Below are positions 1 through 5,289 of a DNA stretch of 10,750 nt, one piece after another. Under the pieces are notes generated by a model, which ran no database searches, had not been told where the DNA came from, and worked only from the letters and a program-made list of their open reading frames with translations. A program made the position numbers and the translations under genes. Each line of letters starts with the position of its first letter. The stretch's first letter is position 1. This stretch comes from an uncultured beta proteobacterium (lineage in GTDB: Bacteria > Pseudomonadota > Gammaproteobacteria > Burkholderiales > Burkholderiaceae_C), in assembly GCA_903914985.1 (NCBI GenBank), contig CAIWRE010000439.1, positions 1 through 10,750 on the forward strand, read 5' to 3'.

Positions 1-14
1 CAGATGAAGACGGC

Positions 15-263
15 ATGGAGCGAAAAGATTTATCATTTAATATTTCAGACGAGATTTTGCAAGTAAACTTCATCGAGAATCATTATATAAATAAAAATTC
101 GGACAAGCCTGATTTGTACAGGGTTGAAACACACAAAGTAATAATAAATCGGTTTTCAGGTGAGTATTATAACGAACAAAGGAATAAGTTTTTGGACCCT
201 GTTTCATATACTGGACCTTTCAAATATTACGGTACGTGCTCAAAATTGGAAAGGAGATTTTAG
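15..263 (+). CDS. Hypothetical protein, C-terminal part, 5' end possibly outside window
   Basis: I do not recognise this gene as a named family. The reading frame is open to the left edge of the window (codons GAT GAA GAC GGC precede the first ATG), so ATG 15 may be internal and the true start may lie outside. The visible 82 residues are hydrophilic, have no membrane segment, and end in the pattern INRFSGEY...GxCxxxxRRF. An INR-x-x-G strand followed by a late G-x-C and a terminal aromatic is seen in various small secreted or periplasmic proteins, some of them near toxin loci; that resemblance is an impression only. Codon use is AT-rich, like the following ORFs and unlike the genes after 2000. 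The stop is TAG. The same frame carries the Cys-repeat fragment downstream, but several stops separate them. Confidence 0.45.
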   Translation: MERKDLSFNISDEILQVNFIENHYINKNSDKPDLYRVETHKVIINRFSGEYYNEQRNKFLDPVSYTGPFKYYGTCSKLERRF

Positions 264-305
264 TTTTTATACCTTAAACTACAGTAACCAAGGTATTTAA
301 GGTAA

Positions 306-530
306 TACTTTACATTCGCACACGCTGCAGGCGACAACTGCTATCAGATACAGCATCAGGACGCTAAGAACTTCTGTCTCGCTATAGCAAAGAGCGACAA
401 TAGCTACTGCTATCAAATCTCAAAACAGGATGAGAAAAACGTGTGGCTCGCTGTGACTAAGCGTGATAAGAGCTACTGCTATCAGATTTCTAAGCAAGAC
501 GAGAAGAACTTGTGTTTGGGGAAATTCTGA
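306..530 (+). pseudogene. Headless fragment of a secreted Cys-repeat protein
   Basis: The frame between the TAA at 303-305 and the TGA at 528-530 encodes 74 residues with no ATG. It begins with a stretch that looks like the end of a Sec signal peptide (FTFAHAA, predicted cut near AHA/AG). Three tandem 23-residue units of the form SYCYQIxxQDxKNxCLAxxK follow. Each unit has two Cys spaced for disulfides or metal binding, so the parent protein was probably extracytoplasmic. No ATG lies between 264 and 330 on this strand in any frame, so a simple frameshift does not restore a start, and the signal peptide N-terminus appears deleted. Unit 2 has Trp (TGG) where units 1 and 3 have Cys (TGT), another sign of decay. 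The family is unknown to me. Confidence 0.55.
327..527 (+). repeat. Three tandem 69-bp coding repeats (23 aa each)
   Basis: Units begin near 327, 396 and 465; the third lacks its last two codons. The tyrosine-cysteine-tyrosine core and QDxKN recur in exact 69-bp register (Cys codons at 339, 408, 477). Units 2 and 3 share the run SYCYQISKQDEKN, yet 8 of the 10 codons from Tyr (411/480) to Asn (438/507) differ between them, all at synonymous third positions. The repeat is therefore old and was held at the protein level. Confidence 0.8.
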
Positions 531-604
531 GTGCGAAACTTATTGCCCGTTTAAATAATTTGCGCATTGCATATGCACTTTAAAGAAAATCATAAGAGCA
601 AATA

Positions 605-1138
605 ATGCATTTAATTATAACGATTATTAGGTGGTTATTCATTGGCTTCGTAATAGTGACTATTATCGAAAATTTGCCAATAATATTAATTGCAGTCGGC
701 ATTGGACTGTTGATATATTTAATCATAATCAGCCCTTACTTGCAAATTGCTATAGCAGTGGCTGCATTTTTGGCGCTTTTATATTTCTTAATCCTTGCAT
801 ATAGAGACTATTCATCGCGTAAAAAATTAATTGTCAAATCTCAGGCGGTGCATTTAAAAAAAATTGACGCAGAGAAAAAATATATCTTAAAACCTACAAT
901 TTCTCTTGTTCAGGAGAGATCAATTCTTCAAAAACCAGTCGCCGAAAAAATAAGAATATTATCTGAATACGAAAAAATTAAAATGCAAGAATTTAGAAGC
1001 CAGCATCAATTTATTGCTGTAGATGTTTATCCAGAATACTTTACAAGTTTTCTCAATGAGTGTGAGTGGCTAGAAAAGAAGGTTGGAAGAACACCAAACC
1101 GTGATGATCAACTGTCCATTCTCAAGTCAATTAAATAG
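605..1138 (+). CDS. Small inner-membrane protein with cytoplasmic tail, unknown function
   Basis: I do not recognise the family. The 177-residue product has three closely packed hydrophobic helices at about residues 3-21, 24-42 and 46-66. These are followed by a basic stretch (YRDYSSRKK) that should keep the remaining 110 residues in the cytoplasm. The tail is Lys/Glu-rich with probable helical or coiled segments (about 75-130), and ends in a short domain containing VDVYPEYFTSFLNECEWLEKKVGR, given here only as a landmark. The ORF is complete, starts with ATG preceded by a weak AAGAG, and is followed 2 bp later by a good intrinsic terminator, so it is a one-gene transcript end. Base composition is strongly AT-rich, which sets it apart from the chromosome to the right and suggests transfer. 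Orphan island cargo is the simplest reading; a role in immunity to a toxin or phage is possible but unsupported. Confidence 0.7.
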   Translation: MHLIITIIRWLFIGFVIVTIIENLPIILIAVGIGLLIYLIIISPYLQIAIAVAAFLALLYFLILAYRDYSSRKKLIVKSQAVHLKKIDAEKKYILKPTISLVQERSILQKPVAEKIRILSEYEKIKMQEFRSQHQFIAVDVYPEYFTSFLNECEWLEKKVGRTPNRDDQLSILKSIK

Positions 1139-1139
1139 A

Positions 1140-1185
1140 GAAACCACAGCTGTCTAGACTGTGGTTTCATTTAGTTTATTTTTTA
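1140..1185 (+). terminator. Rho-independent terminator of the membrane-protein gene
   Basis: A perfect 10-bp stem GAAACCACAG / CTGTGGTTTC (1140-1149 and 1159-1168) encloses a 9-base loop. A T-rich tract ending in TTATTTTTTA follows at 1176-1185. It starts 2 bp after the TAG stop. Read on the minus strand the same hairpin is followed by a weaker T-rich stretch, so it may also stop transcription from the converging fragment at 1222-1441. Confidence 0.85.
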
Positions 1186-1221
1186 TCATCTGTGGTCAGT
1201 AATCTTCAAGGTGAATAATTT

Positions 1222-1441
1222 TTAAATCAACTTCCCAAACCTCTCGTGAACCTTTACACTCGCAGCCTCAATCACACTGTCAAGTTCGCCACTCGCAACT
1301 GCAGTCTTGACGATATTCAATGTCTTAAGTAGATCGTCTTGACTAGCAGTCTCAATCGTGTTCTTGCCCTTCTGTAGCTCCAACACACGAGTGCCATATC
1401 TGATCTGAACATAAGTCTTGTTGTTGTCAGTCCAGAACCAG
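1222..1441 (-). pseudogene. 3' fragment of a DUF6641-like island gene
   Basis: The minus strand from 1441 down to the TAA at 1222-1224 is an open frame of about 72 codons with no start, and its upstream end stops exactly at the IS3 inverted repeat. Readable landmarks are WFWTDNNKTYVQIRYG, TRVLELQKGKNTIE, DDLLKTLNIVKTAVASGELD and a last helix ending FGKLI. The order IRYGxxxxELxKGKNxIE, then a helical ...TLxxxKxAVxxGELDxxIEAA, matches my memory of the C-terminal half of DUF6641 proteins, which occur on integrative elements and genomic islands of Pseudomonadota. Their function is unknown. The N-terminal part is missing and does not resume on the other side of the IS scar, so this is a relic and not a simple insertional mutant. 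Family assignment is from recall and moderate at best. Confidence 0.5.
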
Positions 1442-1509
1442 TGACCTGCTCCCTACCAGCCGTACCAAAGTGATGGAACAAAGTCCGCTAATTTCGGAGA
1501 ATAGCGGCT

Positions 1510-1644
1510 ATGAAACAATCCAGATTTACCGATGAGCAAATCATTGGCTTCCTCAAACAGGCTGAAGCGGGCATGTCCGTCAAGGAACTTTGCCGGTCCG
1601 GTGGCTTTAGCCAACCAATGTTCTATAAGTGGCGCTCGCGCTTT
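1510..1644 (+). pseudogene. Truncated IS3-family transposase OrfA (left element)
   Basis: The first 45 residues are a typical IS3-family OrfA DNA-binding N-terminus: SRFTDEQIIGFLKQAEAG, then VKELCRSGGFSQPMFYKWR. This is the HTH_Tnp_1 helix-turn-helix, which recognises the element's terminal repeats. Family members continue with a leucine zipper and reach about 85-100 residues before frameshifting into OrfB. Here similarity ends at Phe45 (about 1644); the following 56 codons run antisense through the second IS fragment and are not a real protein part. ATG 1510 is the natural OrfA start, about 68 bp inside the left terminal repeat. Confidence 0.8.
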
Positions 1645-1758
1645 CACGTCATGGCTCTTGGCAACCACCGCCATACTATCCTGATCCGACCCACGCAGTA
1701 TCCGAACAATCTGTTCGCTACCGAGTCGTCCCTGCTTCACTTCTGTCTCCACTTGCAT
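1642..1758 (-). pseudogene. Truncated IS3-type transposase OrfA (right element)
   Basis: On the minus strand ATG 1758 opens a frame reading MQVETEVKQGRLGSEQIVRIL, followed by a second helix containing VVAKSHDVK. The EQIVRILR...VAxVAKxHxV pattern is that of the OrfA helix-turn-helix in a different IS3 subgroup, whose members usually continue into (T)IYxWRKxFG. Here the frame is cut after about 39 residues at the junction near 1642 and then runs antisense through the left fragment. A TTG at 1776 in the same frame is a less likely start. The position, about 50 bp inside the right terminal repeat, fits an OrfA start. Assignment is moderate because only one helix pair is visible. Confidence 0.5.
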
Positions 1759-1810
1759 AAGAGTCCATTCTCTCAAGCTTCAATTGGCTCGAAATTTCCC
1801 GGTCAGGTCA

Positions 1811-1950
1811 TTTAGGCATAAATCACTTTATGCGGCAACTGACTAAGGGTCAAGAACTGCAGCAAGCGCATAAGCTCATGAATAACAATGGGGGGGTGAA
1901 TTGGACTATGGCTGGCGCAAGCGTGGGGCCGTGACAGGTAGAACCCTGGA
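1811..1950. other. Non-coding spacer between IS scar and tRNA terminator
   Basis: I see no convincing gene here. There is a perfect inverted repeat GCATAAA-TCAC-TTTATGC at 1816-1833, starting 5 bp outside the IS end, a run of seven G at 1890-1896, and a 34-codon ATG frame (1830-1934) without a ribosome binding site. This stretch is the transition between the AT-rich decayed region and the tRNA locus. Confidence 0.5.
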
Positions 1951-1952
1951 AG

Positions 1953-1988
1953 AAAAAAGCCCACCTTCCATGAATAGAAGTGGGCTTT
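1953..1988 (-). terminator. Intrinsic terminator of the tRNA-Pro gene
   Basis: Read on the minus strand, AAAGCCCACTTC (1988-1977) pairs with GAAGGTGGGCTTT (1968-1956), with one bulged G and an 8-base loop. A run of six T (A at 1953-1958 on the plus strand) closes it. It begins 14 bp past the tRNA 3' end. Confidence 0.85.
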
Positions 1989-2001
1989 GCCGACCAACAT
2001 A

Positions 2002-2078
2002 TGGTCGGGGTGAGAGGATTCGAACCTCCGCTCTCTACGTCCCGAACGTAGCGCTTTACCAGACTAAGCTACACCCCG
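2002..2078 (-). tRNA. proK: tRNA-Pro(CGG)
   Basis: The 77-base minus-strand gene folds as a complete cloverleaf. The acceptor stem is CGGGGTG/CACCCCG, the anticodon stem is CTACG/CGTAG around the loop TTCGGGA with anticodon CGG (reads CCG codons), and the T-arm contains GGTTCGAATCC. The 3' CCA is encoded (TGG at 2002-2004 on the plus strand). The 3' end faces the decayed accessory region, and integrases commonly use tRNA 3' ends as attachment sites, so this gene is the likely anchor of the island. An inverted repeat GACGAT-AGAG-ATCGTC (2099-2114) lies just upstream of the gene. The symbol proK follows the E. coli name for the CGG isoacceptor. Confidence 0.95.
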
Positions 2079-2203
2079 CGGTGCCTTCTTTTCAGCAAGA
2101 CGATAGAGATCGTCCGGCGTTTCGAAGGGCTACATTCTACCCATGGCGCAACCTCATTCTGCGCCCGCGTAGTTAGTCGGCGACGCAGCTGCGCCCGGCC
2201 TGC

Positions 2204-2878
2204 TTAGAACCTGTAAGTCGCACCGACGGCGAAATGGGGCACCACGTTCACGTTCGTTAGAGAGTTGCGCATGTTTTGCGTTTGGGCGTCGATGTCGGCC
2301 TGCGAGATGGTCTGCCCGGAGAACGTTTTTCCGACCAGGCTGGTCGTTACGCTGGAGGTAAATGTTCCAAACATGACGCCTATGTCGGCATGAAGGCCGA
2401 AGCCGGCATCATTGCTCTTTTGGTGGCCGTAGCCAATTCCCAGGTAGGGCGAAGAGCTGGGGAACTTGATGTCGACGTTGAATGTCTCGTTGGTCATGTT
2501 CACGGTTTTGCCGTTGATCGTGGCGGTGCCGGAGCCGGCTCCGATCAGACTGGTTTTGATGTCGTTGGCTGTGAGCCCCCCAACCAGACGAAAGCCGTTG
2601 CCAAACGGATACCAGTCGGCAAAGGCACCGAATAGGCTTGCGTTGACGGAGCCCGTATAGGTCACGCCGTTGCTGGTGCCGTCCTGGCTGAGTTTGAGGC
2701 CACCCGCGTATTCCGCCCGCAAGCCCCAGCTTTCGCCCATAGGCTTGGCGTAGCCCAATGCCACCACGCCTGGCAAACCAAGGCCTACATAGAGATCTTG
2801 CTGAGGCGCAGGCTCTTGGGCATGCACCGTCCCGATGAAGGCCATTGTCGTCATGAGAGCGAGGGCGGACTTTTTCAT
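2204..2878 (-). CDS. Outer-membrane beta-barrel protein
   Basis: The 224-residue product has a clear Sec signal peptide (MKK, hydrophobic core, cut after VHA at residue 20). The mature chain of alternating strands is rich in Gly, aromatic and small residues: DLYVGLGLPGVVALGYAKP, WGLRAEYAGG, FGAFADWYPF, FRLVGGL, PYLGIGYGH, GLHADIGVMFG. It ends in ...FAVGATYRF, with the C-terminal Phe preferred by the BAM machinery. An eight-stranded barrel of the OmpA/OmpW-like fold class is likely; ligand or function cannot be read. Two polar insertions (about 110-135 and 175-205) look like surface loops. ATG 2878 has AGGA 9 bases upstream and a long AT-rich leader. The gene lies alone between tRNA-Pro and the divergent lipoprotein gene, with a 272-bp intergenic region that must hold both promoters. 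Confidence 0.8.
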   Translation of the reverse strand: MKKSALALMTTMAFIGTVHAQEPAPQQDLYVGLGLPGVVALGYAKPMGESWGLRAEYAGGLKLSQDGTSNGVTYTGSVNASLFGAFADWYPFGNGFRLVGGLTANDIKTSLIGAGSGTATINGKTVNMTNETFNVDIKFPSSSPYLGIGYGHQKSNDAGFGLHADIGVMFGTFTSSVTTSLVGKTFSGQTISQADIDAQTQNMRNSLTNVNVVPHFAVGATYRF

Positions 2879-3070
2879 TTAACTCAATCCTAAATTCGTT
2901 AAATTTGTATATTTTGTTGGCAAATCATACAAGAAACCGCTGTCCGTGTGGACAAATTTATGTCATTGCAGCACGGCGCCGCGGGCAACCACCGGGCTTC
3001 GCCGGTTGATTTCATGGTGGGCATCGGCGACTGAAATCGTCGATTTGGACGCACTAATAGGTTCAATTTA

Positions 3071-3098
3071 TTGTCATAAGTGTGTAAAGCGGTTAAAT
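3071..3098 (+). promoter_or_regulatory. Candidate sigma-70 promoter of the large lipoprotein gene
   Basis: TTGTCA (3071-3076, 5 of 6 consensus) and TTAAAT (3093-3098, 4 of 6) are separated by 16 bp, about 50 bp ahead of the ATG at 3151. Nothing else in the 2879-3150 spacer is as good on this strand. It remains a consensus match only. Confidence 0.35.
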
Positions 3099-3150
3099 TG
3101 ATTGGTCAAATGCAAGCGCCCAACCCCACTTTTTGTTGCCGAGGACTCCC

Positions 3151-5265
3151 ATGCCCCTAATGAATCCGTCCAAATTTGCCATGGCTGCCTTTACCGCGCT
3201 GCTTGTGACTGCCTGCGGAGGTGGCGGAGGAGGTGGAGGTGGAGGAGGTGGTAACACACCGGCTGCCATTTCCGTCAGAGGCATGACGGTCACGGGCGCT
3301 CCTATGGCGGGCGGCACCGTTCAAATATATGGTGCAGATGCCCTGCCTTTGCTCGCAACGCCTGCGGTAGTTGCCGCCAACGGAAGCTACCAGGCCACCA
3401 TTCCTGCCGGGGCCAAGTTTCCCTTGATTTTTGTTGCAGATGATGGTTCCCAAAAACTCATTAGCGTCATGGCCAGCGCAAGCGACGCGGCGATTGTGAA
3501 CATCACACAACTTACCAATTTGCTGGCATCGCGCATTTCCAGTACCGGAGACCCCGCCAACCTTTTGAGCGAAGTGGCATCAGGCAACCCTTTTGATTCG
3601 GCCAAGGTTCAGAATAAAACGACCGAGCTCTTGGCGTCCATCAAGCCCTTGCTGGATGCGATCGGCCTCAATTCTGCAGACAGCCCGATTAGCAAAGAAT
3701 TTGTTGCCAATGGTTCCGGCTACGACAAGATGCTCGATGTGCTGGACGTGAAGATTGAGCCAAAGGCCGGGACCTCCACCATTGAACTGACGGTCAAGCA
3801 ATCGGTCGCCGAGTCGGGCACCTTGCCCAAAGTGACTCTGTCGAGCACGGAGGCTTTGCCCACGCTTCCCACCATATCCTCCGGCAATATGCCTCCCGAT
3901 GGACTGAGTCTGGCGCTTGACGAATTGCTGAGCCAAGCAACGGCTTGTTATGCCCTTAGCAAAGCAGACCGAATCAATGCCAACGGCATAGCGGCCACCG
4001 ACATCAAGGCGGACGCTTGCAAAGCGATCTTCCTCGGAAATAACCCGCAGTCCTACAAAAGCGGGGGTCATATTGTCAAATCGAACGATCATTTTGGTGG
4101 CATTTTTACCGCGACCGTCCCGGTCACGTTCACATCGCCACGCTATTACTACACGGTCTCGGAGGATGTCGCGGGCGGACCCAAGGCGGGGGACGTTGTA
4201 TTTGGCTACCGATGGAAAGACGGAATTGGCAATTTTCAATACGAGCGCAATGTCGTTCGCAGGGACACCGATGGCAAATACCGGTTTATCGGTAACCAAT
4301 ATGCCTATCCTGGAGGTACCTCAGCCTACGGGCAGCGCCGCAACTTCTTGATGCAGTCCGAGTCCACCTACACCAGCGTGGGCTATGTGTTCGATGTGCC
4401 CTGTATTTCCGGTGCCAATGGAAATACGTCATGGAAAAAAGTGGTGATCACGTCGCCCAATGACAAGCAAATTACGCTGATGCCCAACAAGACGGGCACC
4501 AACTGCAATTACTCGTATTTCACGGTTGCTCTGGACGGGATAACCCCATCAACGACCGGCTTCATCCGAATTCGGTCGCAGTATGAGGACGCAACCAAGG
4601 CAGCCAGCGCACACCCCCGCACGTCGGACGCTGGTTTGGCTTTTGCGCAAACTGACTTACTAGAAAGCGAGATCGAGCAAATTCCACAGTTTGGCCGCTG
4701 GAAATATGAGTACTTTTTTGACGCCAACGCGGTCACAACCAATACGCCCAATGCAACGCAGTTTTTCAGGACGATTGCGCGTTCCATGACCATTGCAGGT
4801 TTCAGGCAGTCCGTGAAGTTGCCCGGTCTGGAAACAAGCTATGCGTCTCAATTGATTGCCTCTGCAACCCCCAATTGCGTTGCTGCCGGTTGCTACGTCG
4901 TACCGCAGAACCCTTTCCAGGTTAGCTGGATGCCAAACGCCGCCGCCTCAGCCTTGTCGCAGCCTCCGGCCACCTACAGAATCAGGCTCTATGGAAAATT
5001 TGGCCCGGCTTCGAACCGCCAAGGGTTCGAAGATACCAACGACGTTCGATCAACTGTACGGACGACAAATATCAGTTGTGGCAATGGTGATCCCCAGCAG
5101 GTGCAGTGTGACACGAACAACGGTGCCTTGGTATTTGCGATACCTGGCGGCTCCCGGCAATACGACCGGTATACGATCATCAACAATATAGACATTGTCA
5201 GCCGATTGCCGGACGGATCGGACGCGAGTCATTTCCACGCCCTGTACAGGCTTGTGCAGCCCTGA
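3151..5265 (+). CDS. Large lipoprotein with poly-Gly linker, unknown function
   Basis: From ATG 3151 (GAGGA five bases upstream) the product is 704 residues. A TTG at 3133 in frame is less likely because the Shine-Dalgarno lies between the two. Residues 1-21 form a lipoprotein signal peptide with lipobox LVTAC, so Cys22 should be lipidated. Twelve consecutive Gly (23-34) then act as a flexible tether. About residues 37-95 (ISVRGMTVTGAPMAGGTVQIYG, then NGSYQATIPAG) resemble a carboxypeptidase-regulatory/Ig-like beta-sandwich, common in surface proteins. The remaining 600 residues are mixed alpha/beta with several Cys, and I do not recognise a family. The late part (SYASQLIASATPNC...YVVPQNPFQVSWMP) looks beta-rich. 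Location is probably outer membrane, periplasmic or surface face. The gene ends 24 bp before the convergent stop of the peroxidase gene, with no clear terminator between them. Confidence 0.75.
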   Translation: MPLMNPSKFAMAAFTALLVTACGGGGGGGGGGGGNTPAAISVRGMTVTGAPMAGGTVQIYGADALPLLATPAVVAANGSYQATIPAGAKFPLIFVADDGSQKLISVMASASDAAIVNITQLTNLLASRISSTGDPANLLSEVASGNPFDSAKVQNKTTELLASIKPLLDAIGLNSADSPISKEFVANGSGYDKMLDVLDVKIEPKAGTSTIELTVKQSVAESGTLPKVTLSSTEALPTLPTISSGNMPPDGLSLALDELLSQATACYALSKADRINANGIAATDIKADACKAIFLGNNPQSYKSGGHIVKSNDHFGGIFTATVPVTFTSPRYYYTVSEDVAGGPKAGDVVFGYRWKDGIGNFQYERNVVRRDTDGKYRFIGNQYAYPGGTSAYGQRRNFLMQSESTYTSVGYVFDVPCISGANGNTSWKKVVITSPNDKQITLMPNKTGTNCNYSYFTVALDGITPSTTGFIRIRSQYEDATKAASAHPRTSDAGLAFAQTDLLESEIEQIPQFGRWKYEYFFDANAVTTNTPNATQFFRTIARSMTIAGFRQSVKLPGLETSYASQLIASATPNCVAAGCYVVPQNPFQVSWMPNAAASALSQPPATYRIRLYGKFGPASNRQGFEDTNDVRSTVRTTNISCGNGDPQQVQCDTNNGALVFAIPGGSRQYDRYTIINNIDIVSRLPDGSDASHFHALYRLVQP

Positions 5266-5289
5266 CTACCCACCGTTGCCCAGCCTGCC

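Larger units (their letters stand above)
1442..1810. mobile_element. Composite scar of two truncated IS3-family elements, head to head
   Basis: The segment is bounded by 7-bp inverted ends: TGACCTG at 1442-1448 and its complement CAGGTCA at 1804-1810. Beyond these the ends differ (TGACCTGCTCCC on the left, TGACCTGACCGGG on the minus-strand right end), so they come from two related but different elements. From each end an OrfA helix-turn-helix N-terminus runs inward, and both stop at about 1642-1645. There is no OrfB (DDE) sequence and no matching target duplication outside the ends. The whole is 369 bp and cannot transpose. Confidence 0.7.

Noticed and set aside
327..527. 69-bp tandem repeats as a possible CRISPR or minisatellite array
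   Set aside because: The repeats are coding, vary at synonymous sites, and have no unique spacers.
1453..1776. Open frame of 107 codons on the minus strand
   Set aside because: It is a chimera: the first part is a truncated IS3 OrfA, and the rest is the antisense of the other IS fragment. It was split into its real parts.
1830..1934. 34-codon ATG frame beginning MRQLTKGQELQQ
   Set aside because: No ribosome binding site, no recognisable homology, and it crosses a G7 run; described as part of the spacer.
2184..2193. CGCAGCTGCG palindrome after the barrel-protein stop as a terminator
   Set aside because: No loop and no T-run on the minus strand.
2079..2203. Promoter boxes for tRNA-Pro
   Set aside because: Several weak hexamers (for example TAGAAT) but none with a partner at acceptable spacing.
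2276..2635. 119-codon plus-strand frame
   Set aside because: Antisense shadow of the outer-membrane protein gene, which has a signal peptide and barrel pattern.
3580..4299. 239-codon minus-strand frame inside the large lipoprotein gene
   Set aside because: Low-complexity Arg/Gly shadow without ribosome site; the plus-strand gene has a lipobox and good start.
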